Origin: Rhodovulum sp.
GTDB lineage: Bacteria; Pseudomonadota; Alphaproteobacteria; Rhodobacterales; Rhodobacteraceae
DNA: 33,821 nucleotides
Direction: 5' to 3'
NCBI GenBank assembly: GCA_002706605.1
Contig: PALT01000027.1
Span: 1 to 33,821, forward strand
The notes under the pieces were generated by a model, which was not told the DNA's origin, searched no databases, and saw nothing but the letters and a program-made list of their open reading frames with translations. The position numbers and the translations under genes were made by a program. Below are positions 23,887-32,457 of the stretch, piece by piece. Each line of letters starts with the position of its first letter. Positions within the stretch are counted from its first letter, which is position 1.

Positions 23887-26037
23887 TCAGTTGTTGTAAT
23901 ATTTTGCGCCATAGGCCGCGTAGGACCCATAGCGCCCGCCATAGCCATAGCGCTTCATGCCTTCCGGGCTGACCTGTCCCAGAACCAGACCGGACACTTT
24001 CTGGCCCACGGATTCAAACATCCGCAAGGCGTCTTGGACTTGGACCTTCGAGGTCGCGTCCCATTTTACTCCGAACAGAACCGCATCCGCATGTTTGGCG
24101 ATGATGCGCGCATCCGGCACAACCAGAACCGGCGGCGTATCGATGATGACGATGTCATACTGTTTACGGGCCTCGGCGACGAAATCGCCAAAGGCCGATG
24201 ACGAAAACAGGTCGGCCGCGTTGACCTTGGTTTCTTCGCCGATCAGGATATCGGCCTTAACCCGCGGGTCGTTGATGACACAGTCCTCAAGCTTGGCATC
24301 ACCTTTGACAACAGCGACAAGCCCCTGTTTCTGATCGGTATTCAGGTACTGACCAAAAACACGGCGACGGATGTCACCCTCGACCAAAAGGACCTTTTTG
24401 CCCATCCCGACAAAGTTCTGCGCAAGGGACAGGGACACCGTCGTCTTGCCCTCTCCCGGAAGGGACGAGGTCGTCAGGATCACCTGTGGCGGCGAGTCGA
24501 AGTTTGACAACATGATCGACGTTCGCAGGTTGCGCACGGCCTCGGCCGCAGCAGAGGTCGGACGTTCGGCCAGATATTCGATCACATCCTTGCGGCGACG
24601 CACCGGCACCATCGGCAATTGCCCCATCACGGTATAACCTGTCGTTTGCTCAAGGTCCGCAGCCGTGCGGAAGGTTTGAGCCCGCGTCTCCAACAACATG
24701 ACCACCAAAGACCCGATGAAAAGCCCCACAACAGCGGTCAATGCGATTGTCACCCCCGCGCGCGGTTCGCTGGCATATGCGGGGATGACGGCGTTGGACA
24801 GAACACGGCTGTCGGCCTGTTGAATCCCTTGCTGCGCGGCGGTCTCTTTCAATCGACCCAAGAAATATTCGTACAGAAGGCGCGACGCTTCGGCCTCGCG
24901 CGTCAGTTGTTGCAACGCAATCAGGTCGTCACTTTGCTGGGCGTTCTGGGCCTCTAGACGCACCGCAGCCGCCTCAAGCGCGCCGACCTGCTGGGTCGCG
25001 CGGACCAGATTTGTCTGCGCCTGATCCAGCAACAACGCAAACCGCTGATCAAAACCGCGGGCCTGTTCCGGCGTCGGATCGGTGGGCAATACCGCAAACA
25101 GGCGATCCAACTGCGGATCTTGAGCCACCGTGACCTTTGCCGAACGGGTGTCGTTAATCACCTCTTCTAACGCCTCAAGCCTCTGGCGTGCAGCAGCAGC
25201 AGACACATTCGCGGTGACAATGCGATCCCGCAGGTCCTTCATTTGACGCTCTTGCGCCTGAAGGTCTTCAAGGCTGATCAGATCGGTTTGCGCGTTGAAT
25301 TCCGCCACGCGGGACTCTGCGACCTCAAGTTCTTGTTTTAGGGTCGCAACCTGATCGGTCAGCCAGACCGTCGCCTTTTCGGTGGCCTCAAATTTCACAG
25401 CGATCTGATTGTCGATATAAAGTTCGGCGATCGTGTCGGCGATCAGGGCGGCTTTGACCGCGGACTCGCTGGAGACCGTGATTTCAAAGACAAAGCTCTG
25501 GGGGACGTTGCGCACCGATACCGCATCGAGAAGCGACTCAATCACCTGGTCGGTTTCCATGCGCAGGGCCTGTTCACCTTCGGGCTCGGTGGCCTTGGGC
25601 CTGCCAAGCGCCTCCTTTATCCATGTCTTCAGTTCAGAGACACGACTGGGAGGCGTAAGGTTCACGTTAAACTCAGGGTCTTCGCGCAGGTTCAGTTCTT
25701 CGACCACATTCCGCATCAGACCGCGGCTGCGCAGGACCTCTACCTCCGAGTTCAGCTCAGTAGACTCCCCGCTCAGCCCACCGACAACACTTTCGATGTC
25801 CACGATCTGGGCGGGCTGGGTTTCAAGGATCACAACCGAAGTTGAACGGTAGATCGGCGTCGCCACCCCAAGGGAGTAATAGGCACCCAATGCCGCACAG
25901 AGAAACGCCACCGCTGCGATAATCAACTTGCCGCGCCACAGAATACCAAGCACCTGTCCGACGTCGATAACACCCTCATCGCCAGAGGTCGCATATGCCA
26001 ATGGGCTTTTAGAAAGCGAGGAGAAATTCTGGGTCAT
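23887..26037 (-). CDS. Polysaccharide co-polymerase / tyrosine autokinase (Wzc/ExoP-like)
   Basis: 716 residues. An N-terminal Wzz domain has TM1 (about 33-55, LIIAAVAFLCAALGAYYSLG) and a long periplasmic coiled-coil part (about 180-400). TM2 is near 425-450 (AGVTIALTAVVGLFIGSLVV). The cytosolic BY-kinase domain then carries Walker A LPGEGKTT, Walker A' VLLVEGD and Walker B VIIDTPP. The tail is a tyrosine cluster with seven Tyr in about 20 residues (RYGYGGRYGSYAAYG and then KYYNN). Cycles of phosphorylation on this cluster control polymer length and export through the Wza-like pore. Transcribed alone, divergent from the poly-Thr protein gene. Confidence 0.93.
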   Translation of the reverse strand: MTQNFSSLSKSPLAYATSGDEGVIDVGQVLGILWRGKLIIAAVAFLCAALGAYYSLGVATPIYRSTSVVILETQPAQIVDIESVVGGLSGESTELNSEVEVLRSRGLMRNVVEELNLREDPEFNVNLTPPSRVSELKTWIKEALGRPKATEPEGEQALRMETDQVIESLLDAVSVRNVPQSFVFEITVSSESAVKAALIADTIAELYIDNQIAVKFEATEKATVWLTDQVATLKQELEVAESRVAEFNAQTDLISLEDLQAQERQMKDLRDRIVTANVSAAAARQRLEALEEVINDTRSAKVTVAQDPQLDRLFAVLPTDPTPEQARGFDQRFALLLDQAQTNLVRATQQVGALEAAAVRLEAQNAQQSDDLIALQQLTREAEASRLLYEYFLGRLKETAAQQGIQQADSRVLSNAVIPAYASEPRAGVTIALTAVVGLFIGSLVVMLLETRAQTFRTAADLEQTTGYTVMGQLPMVPVRRRKDVIEYLAERPTSAAAEAVRNLRTSIMLSNFDSPPQVILTTSSLPGEGKTTVSLSLAQNFVGMGKKVLLVEGDIRRRVFGQYLNTDQKQGLVAVVKGDAKLEDCVINDPRVKADILIGEETKVNAADLFSSSAFGDFVAEARKQYDIVIIDTPPVLVVPDARIIAKHADAVLFGVKWDATSKVQVQDALRMFESVGQKVSGLVLGQVSPEGMKRYGYGGRYGSYAAYGAKYYNN

Positions 26038-26480
26038 GCGCTTTTATTCTATTCCTGCAAATCTGCGTCTTTAATATCCCTTTTCTGGGACACAAGTCGC
26101 TTAAAGAAACGTCCTGATTCTAGACAGACATACCCCGAAAGCGGGGGGGCGGTCCAACTTTGGACACAAACCACAAAAACGGGAAAAAACGCAATCCACG
26201 AATCAAACACCACTCATTCGCTGTGTTAAATCACCAAAACCCCTCCAAATGGAGCGTTGACTTGCATCAAAAGACTGCATGTTGTCACCTTTTTGACACA
26301 TATCCCGCCGGTTTTTTTTGCAGTTGCGGCAAAAATATGCCGGTTCGTCGAAACAACAATAGGTTTTTTAAACTTCAGCGTTCCATTCGGACCGAAATTT
26401 CATATTTCGTGGTGACGTCAGAACGTCGCGTTGTTATGCGTTGAGATAATCGCCGACCTAATAGTTTGGGAGCCCCTACC
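26038..26480. promoter_or_regulatory. AT-rich divergent regulatory region
   Basis: 443 bp, clearly richer in A and T than its surroundings, with no supported gene. It must hold promoters for the autokinase gene (left) and the poly-Thr protein gene (right). A dyad GACGT (26414-26418) / ACGTC (26423-26427) lies 54 bp before the start of the latter and overlaps the palindrome TGACGTCA; it may be an operator. TTGACA at 26293-26298 could be a -35 element, but no good -10 follows. An in-frame-open stretch at 26160-26444 has no coding character. Confidence 0.45.
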
Positions 26481-26831
26481 ATGTTTAAGTTTTTGACCCC
26501 CGCCGCAGCCGCCCTTTGCCTGCTGGCGCCCCAAGCAAGCGCTCAGGCCCTTACCGTGCAAAGCTGTCAGGCCGCCGCACAGGCTCTGGCCGCAGCTGGT
26601 ACAGCCAACGCCGCCGCGGTTGGCCTGAGCGAGGCCCAGATCGCGCAATGCACTTCGATCCTTCAGGCCAACGGTTTCACTGCATCTCAGGCCGCTCTGG
26701 CATCGACGGGTGTCGCAGCCGCAGGTGGCGCAGCCGCTCTTCTGGTCGCTTTGGTAGCGGGTGGCGGAGAGAGCACCTCGACCACAACCACGACAACGAC
26801 GACCACAACCACAACATCGACCACCAACTAA
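26481..26831 (+). CDS. Small exported poly-threonine protein (YjbE/GfcA-like)
   Basis: 116 residues; the ATG at 26481 gives a signal peptide (MFKFLTPAAAALCLLAPQASA). An upstream TTG is less likely. The mature part is Ala-rich with two Cys (C29, C57) and a hydrophobic Ala/Gly/Leu segment (about 75-95). After GGGES the protein ends in a run of 12 threonines (101-112) and STTN. E. coli YjbE and GfcA, the first products of the yjbEFGH and gfc loci, have the same plan: signal peptide, Ala/Gly segment, then a poly-Thr tail. With YjbF, YjbH, Wza and Wzc homologues nearby I infer that this is the local counterpart, although sequence similarity outside the tail is low. Confidence 0.75.
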   Translation: MFKFLTPAAAALCLLAPQASAQALTVQSCQAAAQALAAAGTANAAAVGLSEAQIAQCTSILQANGFTASQAALASTGVAAAGGAAALLVALVAGGGESTSTTTTTTTTTTTTSTTN

Positions 26832-26839
26832 TCTGTAAA

Positions 26840-26867
26840 GGTTGGGGGCTATTTTAAGGCCCCAACC
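26840..26867 (+). terminator. Possible attenuating hairpin
   Basis: GGTTGGGG (26840-26847) can pair with CCCCAACC (26860-26867), 8 bp around a 12-nt loop, directly after the poly-Thr gene. There is no T run, so it is more likely a partial terminator or mRNA-stabilising element than a full stop before the sugar transferase gene. Confidence 0.4.
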
Positions 26868-26907
26868 CATTCGTTCCTGTGACCGGTGCTTGTGTAGAGG
26901 GATAGTT

Positions 26908-27597
26908 TTGAAAGAGAACATTTCGTATGAAATCGCCAGCGGACCAATAAGCGCGACAGGCGGCGTATCCAAGCGGCCACGCTCTGGTATCTACGCGGCG
27001 TTCGGTAAACGCGTTTGCGACCTCGTGTTCGCCTTCGCTCTGTTGCCAATCCTAGTCCCCGTGATCGCCATTCTTTGGGGGCTTACCCGTCTGGATGGCG
27101 GCCCCGGCTTTTTCGGACACAAACGCGTGGGCAAGGACCGTCGCCAATTTTCTTGCTGGAAAATCCGGACGATGGTTCCAGACGCCGAAGCCAAGCTAAA
27201 GCAGTACCTGTCCGAAAACCCCGATGCTAAGGCCCAGTGGCAGCGCGATTTCAAACTGGACAACGATCCGCGCATTACCCGCCTTGGCAACTTTCTGCGC
27301 AAGACCAGCCTTGATGAACTGCCCCAGATTTGGAACGTCATCCGTGGCGAGATGAGCTTTGTCGGACCCCGCCCTGTCGTTCAGGACGAACTGCTGCGCT
27401 ATGGTGAATCCGAAAAGTTTTACCTGTCCGTCCGCCCGGGCATCACGGGCCTGTGGCAGGTTTCAGGTCGTAACGACATCAGCTATGCGGATCGTGTGCG
27501 AATGGACCGCATCTATGCGTCGCGGTATTCGATGCTACAGGACACCAAAATCATCGCAAAGACGGCAACTGTTGTCCTCTTCCCCACAGGAAAATAG
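26908..27597 (+). CDS. Exopolysaccharide initiating sugar transferase (ExoY-like)
   Basis: 229 residues with start TTG at 26908, chosen because AGAGGGATAGTT precedes it and no in-frame ATG lies near; an open frame further upstream begins inside the hairpin. A single hydrophobic N-terminal segment (CDLVFAFALLPILVPVIAIL, about 38-58) is followed by the polyprenol-phosphate hexose-1-phosphate transferase domain: KRVGKDRRQFSCWKIRTM, then DPRITRLGNFLRKTSLDELP, MSFVGPRPV and RPGITGLWQVSGR. It transfers the first sugar-phosphate to undecaprenyl phosphate, starting each repeat unit. The small, one-segment form is of the ExoY type. Ends before a strong terminator. Confidence 0.9.
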   Translation: MKENISYEIASGPISATGGVSKRPRSGIYAAFGKRVCDLVFAFALLPILVPVIAILWGLTRLDGGPGFFGHKRVGKDRRQFSCWKIRTMVPDAEAKLKQYLSENPDAKAQWQRDFKLDNDPRITRLGNFLRKTSLDELPQIWNVIRGEMSFVGPRPVVQDELLRYGESEKFYLSVRPGITGLWQVSGRNDISYADRVRMDRIYASRYSMLQDTKIIAKTATVVLFPTGK

Positions 27598-27639
27598 TCC
27601 CGCCGAACGCTACTCGTCGAAATGACGTAAGGGCATTTG

Positions 27640-27671
27640 AACCCCGCTCCGGTCCATACTGGCGCGGGGTT
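27640..27671 (+). terminator. Intrinsic terminator after the sugar transferase gene
   Basis: AACCCCGC (27640-27647) pairs with GCGGGGTT (27664-27671), followed by GTTTGTTTCT. It separates the sugar transferase gene from the dehydrogenase gene. Confidence 0.8.
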
Positions 27672-27729
27672 GTTTGTTTCTCCTAAGCTGAGGTCAGGGG
27701 CCACGCGCCCCACTGAGGGAGGAGAATTC

Positions 27730-28857
27730 ATGAAGATCACTGCAGCGGTTCTTGAAACCGGCGGCATTGAGCGCGACTTTGACCGCGCTCAGGCTCTGAC
27801 AGTACGCGATGACATCGACCTTGCACCGCCTGGACCGGGTGAGGTTCTAATCCGGCTGGCCGCCGCGGGGGTGTGCCATTCGGACCTGTCGGTGATCAAC
27901 GGCACCCGTCCCCGCCCCGTTCCGATGGTTCTGGGCCATGAGGCATCCGGTTTTGTCGAGGCCCTGGGCGACAGCGTTGACGATCTGACCGTGGGCGATC
28001 ACGTGGTCTGTATCTTTGCGCCCGGCTGCGGGACCTGCTCGCCCTGCGCGTCGGGCCGCCCTGCCCTGTGCACCCGCGCCGCCAAACACCACAGCGTGGG
28101 CGAATTGATGACGGGCCATCGCCGCCTGTCGATGGATGGCCGTCCCGTGAACCACCACACCGGCATCTCCGCCTTTGCGACCCATGCCGTTCTGGCCCGC
28201 CCCAGCCTCGTCAAAGTGGACGCCGACATTCACCCGACCACTTCTGCCCTGTTCTCCTGTGCCATGCTGACCGGCGCGGGGGCCGTGTTCAACACTGCCA
28301 ACATCGCTCCGGGGTCCAAGGTCGCGGTCGTCGGCCTTGGCGGTGTGGGTCTGTCGGCGATCCTTGGCGCGGTTGCCGCCGGCGCAGGCGAGGTCATCGC
28401 CATCGACCCGTTCCAATCGAAACTGGACACCGCGCGCGACATGGGCGCGACCCAGACCGTGACCGCCGACGCCCACACGGTCGAGGCCGTACGCGACCTG
28501 ACGGGCGGCGGCGTGGATTACGCGTTTGAACTGGCCGGATCGGTCAAGGCGCTGGAAACCGCCTATGATTGCACCTCTCGCGGGGGCACGACGGTCACGG
28601 CGGGATTGCCCCATCCGGATGCGCGCATGCCGCTGAACGCGCTGAACCTTGTGGCCGAGGAACGCACCCTAAAGGGCAGCTATATCGGCTCTTGCGTGCC
28701 AAAGCGCGACCTGCCCCGCATGTTCGCCCTGCACGCCCAAGGGAAATTGCCGGTGGAAAAGATGCTGACCCATCGTCTGCGCCTTGATCAGATCAATCTG
28801 GCGATGGATCAGCTGGACAATGGCACGGCCATCCGTCAGGTCATCGAATTCGACTGA
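27730..28857 (+). CDS. Zinc-dependent alcohol dehydrogenase (MDR family)
   Basis: 375 residues, ATG at 27730 with an excellent ribosome site (GGGAGGAG, 5 bp spacing). Catalytic zinc ligands are in GVCHSDL (Cys) and LGHEASG (His-Glu). Structural zinc cysteines lie in CGTCSPCASGRPALC. The nucleotide-binding fold has VAVVGLGGVGLSAILGAVAA, then AIDPFQSKLDTARDMGA, with an Asp favouring NAD(H). It is closest in plan to the class I/III alcohol dehydrogenase group; the substrate is not evident. It sits between polysaccharide genes but has its own terminator on the left and converges on rfbA, so a role in polymer synthesis is not implied. Confidence 0.9.
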   Translation: MKITAAVLETGGIERDFDRAQALTVRDDIDLAPPGPGEVLIRLAAAGVCHSDLSVINGTRPRPVPMVLGHEASGFVEALGDSVDDLTVGDHVVCIFAPGCGTCSPCASGRPALCTRAAKHHSVGELMTGHRRLSMDGRPVNHHTGISAFATHAVLARPSLVKVDADIHPTTSALFSCAMLTGAGAVFNTANIAPGSKVAVVGLGGVGLSAILGAVAAGAGEVIAIDPFQSKLDTARDMGATQTVTADAHTVEAVRDLTGGGVDYAFELAGSVKALETAYDCTSRGGTTVTAGLPHPDARMPLNALNLVAEERTLKGSYIGSCVPKRDLPRMFALHAQGKLPVEKMLTHRLRLDQINLAMDQLDNGTAIRQVIEFD

Positions 28858-28865
28858 CCCCTGCG

Positions 28866-28885
28866 GCCCCGGTTACGACCGGGGC
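28866..28885. terminator. Hairpin at the convergent dehydrogenase/rfbA junction
   Basis: GCCCCGGT (28866-28873) pairs with ACCGGGGC (28878-28885) around a TACG tetraloop; the rfbA stop codon lies in the loop. Neither direction shows a T run, so it may be a weak bidirectional terminator or simply an RNA 3'-end stabiliser. Confidence 0.45.
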
Positions 28886-29751
28886 AGCAATCCCGCCAGA
28901 TACTTGCCATAGGCGGTCTTTTCGAAGGTCTTGGCATGCTCGGCCAGCTTTGCCGCGTCAATCCACCCTTTGGCATAGGCGATTTCCTCGGGACAGCCGG
29001 ATTGCATCCCCTGCCGCTCGGACAGGGTGCGCACGAAATTCCCTGCGTCCAACAGCGACCCATGCGTTCCGGTGTCCAGCCACGCATAGCCACGACCCAA
29101 CCGTTCCACGGACAGGGCACCCTCGGTCAGATAGCTCTCAAGCAGGGTGACGATTTCCAACTCCCCGCGCGCAGATGGGGTCACCTCCCGCGCACGACGC
29201 GGCGCATCGCCATCAAGGAAATAGAGACCCGTCACCGCATAATGGCTGGGCGGGACCTCGGGCTTTTCGATGATCTCGGTCACCGTGCCCGCGTCGTCAA
29301 ACCGCACCACGCCATAGCGCTCTGGATCGGCGACGCGATAGCCAAACACGGTGCCACCGGACACGCGCGTATCCGCCGCCATCAACATTTCGGGCAACCC
29401 GTGCCCAAAGAAGATATTGTCCCCCAGAACCATCGCGGACGGCGCGCCATCCAGGAAGTCCTCGGCCAGGATATAGGCCTGAGCCAAGCCATCGGGGCTG
29501 GGCTGTTCGATATAGGTAAAGGACAGGCCCCATTGCGATCCGTCGCCCAACAGGCGTTTGAACTGGGTCTGATCGTCTGGGGTGGTGATCACCGCGATAT
29601 CCCGAATTCCGGCCAGCATCAGGACGGAAATCGGATAATAAATCATAGGCTTATCGTAAATCGGCATCAGTTGTTTGGACACCGCCATCGTCAGCGGAAA
29701 CAGGCGCGATCCCGTTCCGCCCGCCAGAATAATGCCTTTGCGGTTGCTCAT
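28873..29751 (-). CDS. rfbA: Glucose-1-phosphate thymidylyltransferase
   Basis: 292 residues, the usual length for RmlA. Nucleotide-binding signature GIILAGGTGSRLFPLT at the N-terminus, then YDKPMIYYPISVLMLAGI and LGDNIFFGHGL, with C-terminal YAWLDTGTHGSLLDAG. It joins glucose-1-phosphate and dTTP to give dTDP-glucose, the first step of dTDP-L-rhamnose synthesis. It is the last gene of rfbCBDA, and its ATG overlaps the rfbD stop (ATGA at 29748-29751). Confidence 0.96.
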   Translation of the reverse strand: MSNRKGIILAGGTGSRLFPLTMAVSKQLMPIYDKPMIYYPISVLMLAGIRDIAVITTPDDQTQFKRLLGDGSQWGLSFTYIEQPSPDGLAQAYILAEDFLDGAPSAMVLGDNIFFGHGLPEMLMAADTRVSGGTVFGYRVADPERYGVVRFDDAGTVTEIIEKPEVPPSHYAVTGLYFLDGDAPRRAREVTPSARGELEIVTLLESYLTEGALSVERLGRGYAWLDTGTHGSLLDAGNFVRTLSERQGMQSGCPEEIAYAKGWIDAAKLAEHAKTFEKTAYGKYLAGLLPRS

Positions 29752-30599
29752 ACCACGTCCTTCAACTCGGTTAAAACTGCACTCAATTCACTGCGCCAAT
29801 CGGGGCGGTCGATCCCGAACACATCCGCCGTCGCCGCACAGTTCAGGCGCGAATTGGCGGGGCGTTTGGCTGGGGTCGGATAGTCCGCGCTGGGGATATC
29901 GGTAACCGTCACGCTGCGCCCTGTCTGTATGAAAATCTCGCGCGCGAAATCGGCCCAACTGACATCCGGCGCGCCCGAAAAATGATAGGTGCCGGACGCA
30001 GACGCATCGTCGATCAGGCGGCGCGCGATGATCACGCAGGCCTCGGCGATTGCACGTGCGGGCGTGGGACCGCCCACCTGATCCGCGACGATGGTTAATG
30101 CGTCGCGGGTTTCGGACAGGCGCAGCATGGTTTTAACGAAATTCCCGCCGTGGGCCGAAAACACCCAAGACGTCCGCAAAATCGCATAGGGCGCGCCGGA
30201 CGCGATCACGCCCTGTTCGCCCGCCAGTTTGGTCCAGCCATAAACGCCCAAAGGGGCCGTCGGATCGGCGGGGGAAAACGGCGCATCCCCCGCACCATTG
30301 AACACGTAATCGGTCGAGATCTGCACAATCGGGATGTTCAGATCGGCGCAGGCCTGTGCCATCGCGGTCGGGGCCGCGCCGTTCACGGTGGCGGCGGTGG
30401 GTTCATCCGTTTCCGCCGCATCCACGGCCGTATAGGCGGCGGCGTTGATCACGGCATCGGGGCGCAACGCGGCAATCCGCGCGGCGCAATCGGCGGGCCG
30501 CGTCAAATCCGCCTCATCCCGCCCCAGAAACCGCGCATCGGGCAGGATACGGGCCAATTCGCGCGCCACCTGACCGGTTTTGCCAAAGACCAAAATCAT
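29748..30599 (-). CDS. rfbD: dTDP-4-dehydrorhamnose reductase
   Basis: 283 residues starting [16 protein letters not shown] at 30599; an upstream extension to 30656 would lie inside rfbB and is rejected. The Rossmann motif GKTGQVA, the STDYVFNG motif and the catalytic Y-G-W-T-K with downstream LAGEQ are visible. It reduces dTDP-4-keto-rhamnose to dTDP-L-rhamnose with NAD(P)H. The start overlaps the rfbB stop (ATGA at 30596-30599), so translation is coupled. Confidence 0.95.
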   Translation of the reverse strand: MILVFGKTGQVARELARILPDARFLGRDEADLTRPADCAARIAALRPDAVINAAAYTAVDAAETDEPTAATVNGAAPTAMAQACADLNIPIVQISTDYVFNGAGDAPFSPADPTAPLGVYGWTKLAGEQGVIASGAPYAILRTSWVFSAHGGNFVKTMLRLSETRDALTIVADQVGGPTPARAIAEACVIIARRLIDDASASGTYHFSGAPDVSWADFAREIFIQTGRSVTVTDIPSADYPTPAKRPANSRLNCAATADVFGIDRPDWRSELSAVLTELKDVV

Positions 30600-31645
30600 G
30601 CGTTGATCCCCTGCCGCGTGCCGACCCCATCGCGATCCAACAGGGCCTGCCACCACGCGGAATTGTCGAGATACCAGCGCACGGTCTTGCGCAGGCCCTC
30701 ATCGACCGTGACGCTGGGCCGCCAACCGAGTTCGTCGCGAATACGTTTAGGATCAATGGCATAGCGTTGATCATGCCCCGGACGGTCGGCCACGAATGTG
30801 ATCTGATCCGCATAGGACCCCGCCGGTTTCGGGCGCATCTCATCCAAGATCGCACAGATGGTTTTCACAAGGTCAAGGTTGGTGCGCTCATTCTCGCCGC
30901 CCACATTGTAACTGCGTCCAACTTGGCCCGCCTCCAACACACGCAACAAGGCGTCGGCGTGATCCTCAACATAGAGCCAATCGCGAATGTTCGACCCGTC
31001 GCCATAGATCGGCAAATCCCGCCCTGCCAGCGCATTCAGGATCACCACGGGGATCAGCTTTTCCGGAAAATGGAACGGCCCGTAATTGTTCGAACAATTG
31101 GTCAGCAGCACCGGCAGGCCATAAGTCTCGTGCCACGCGCGCACCAGATGGTCGCTGGACGCCTTGGACGCCGAATAGGGTGACCGCGGATCATAGGCGG
31201 TCGTCTCGGTGAACTTGACCGTTGGGTCATCGGGGAGCGAGCCAAACACCTCATCCGTGGAAATATGCAGGAACCGGAACGCATCCGGCCGCCCCGCCCC
31301 GTCCCAATAGGCGCGCGCGGCCTGAAGCAGGGTAAAGGTGCCGATCACATTGGTCTGCAAAAACGCGCCCGGTCCGTCGATTGAGCGGTCCACATGGGAT
31401 TCGGCGGCCAGATGCATCACCTGATCAGGGCGGTGCGTCTCAAAGATCCGCGTCATCGCGGCGGCGTCACAGATATCGGCGTGCTCAAACGCGTAATTCG
31501 GATCATCCGCAACGCTGGCCACATTCTCCAGACAGGCCGCATAGGTCAGCGCGTCGACGTTCACCACCTGATGCCCGCGCGCAATCGCCAAACGCACCAC
31601 GGCCGAGCCGATGAACCCCGCGCCGCCCGTCACCAAAATCTTCAT
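30596..31645 (-). CDS. rfbB: dTDP-glucose 4,6-dehydratase
   Basis: 349 residues from ATG 31645 (a TTG one codon earlier is also open). The N-terminal NAD-binding motif is [17 protein letters not shown], then the [15 protein letters not shown] and HISTDEVFG motifs. The catalytic tyrosine is in [14 protein letters not shown], followed by [17 protein letters not shown]. It converts dTDP-glucose to dTDP-4-keto-6-deoxyglucose. It begins at the rfbC stop (TGATG overlap). Confidence 0.96.
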   Translation of the reverse strand: MKILVTGGAGFIGSAVVRLAIARGHQVVNVDALTYAACLENVASVADDPNYAFEHADICDAAAMTRIFETHRPDQVMHLAAESHVDRSIDGPGAFLQTNVIGTFTLLQAARAYWDGAGRPDAFRFLHISTDEVFGSLPDDPTVKFTETTAYDPRSPYSASKASSDHLVRAWHETYGLPVLLTNCSNNYGPFHFPEKLIPVVILNALAGRDLPIYGDGSNIRDWLYVEDHADALLRVLEAGQVGRSYNVGGENERTNLDLVKTICAILDEMRPKPAGSYADQITFVADRPGHDQRYAIDPKRIRDELGWRPSVTVDEGLRKTVRWYLDNSAWWQALLDRDGVGTRQGINA

Positions 31646-32208
31646 CAATAGTCCCCAAATTCAAACGGGCTGTGCCAGTCGGCCAATGCAGGCGCGGTGG
31701 TGTCCTTGTCCGACAGGACAGGCGCAATTCCCGCCAACGGCCAGTCGATCCCGACACTGTCCCAGCGCACTGCACCGTCACAGTCCGGCGCGTAATGATC
31801 CGTGCATTTATAGATGATTTCGCTGTCCTCTTGCAGGGTCATGAACCCGTGCAAAAACCCCGCGGGCACCCAGAGCTGTACCCCGTTCTCAAAGCTCAAC
31901 TCGGCCCCGTACCATTGACCATAGGTCGGGCTGTTGCGGCGCACATCCACGGCGACGTCAAAGATCGCGCCACGGCCACAGCGCACCAGTTTGCCTTGCG
32001 CATGAGGGGGCGATTGATAGTGCAACCCGCGCACCGTCCCGACCTCACGCGACAGGGAATGGTTGTCCTGAACAAACTCGGGCAGGTCCACCCCCGCCTC
32101 AATCAACCGCGTCTTGTTCCAGCTTTCCGAGAAAAACCCGCGATGATCCCCGAACCGCGCCGGAGTGATGCGCAAAACGCCGGGTAAATCGACATATTCA
32201 ACCTGCAT
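31645..32208 (-). CDS. rfbC: dTDP-4-dehydrorhamnose 3,5-epimerase
   Basis: 187 residues from ATG 32208 (GGGGGCAAG upstream); a longer frame from 32244 adds a non-family stretch. Cupin fold with the catalytic His region in GTVRGLHYQ, then [20 protein letters not shown] and VPAGFLHGF. It epimerises dTDP-4-keto-6-deoxyglucose at C3 and C5. First gene of the rfbCBDA unit; its promoter should lie in the 249 bp to the right, where I see no clear -35/-10 pair. Confidence 0.95.
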   Translation of the reverse strand: MQVEYVDLPGVLRITPARFGDHRGFFSESWNKTRLIEAGVDLPEFVQDNHSLSREVGTVRGLHYQSPPHAQGKLVRCGRGAIFDVAVDVRRNSPTYGQWYGAELSFENGVQLWVPAGFLHGFMTLQEDSEIIYKCTDHYAPDCDGAVRWDSVGIDWPLAGIAPVLSDKDTTAPALADWHSPFEFGDY

Positions 32209-32457
32209 AACTTGCCCCCTTAATCCCCTGCGACCGTAGGACAAATCTGGTTAACCGTCCATGAAGCAAAACGGGAATAAGAACGTCCAGCGCGCAAAAT
32301 CATTGTCGATGCAGATGTCAGGAAAATGGCGCCCCCGCACCGACTTGCAATACGCTTATTTTCAACGTCTTAGGATGATCGTGCGTAACAAATGCGTAGT
32401 GATTTTCGGTATTTTGAGCGATTTTTGACGGCATTTTGTGCGACTATATGGAGGGCA

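Noticed and set aside
28936-29883. 315-codon plus-strand frame
   Set aside because: Antisense to rfbA, which is full length with all motifs.
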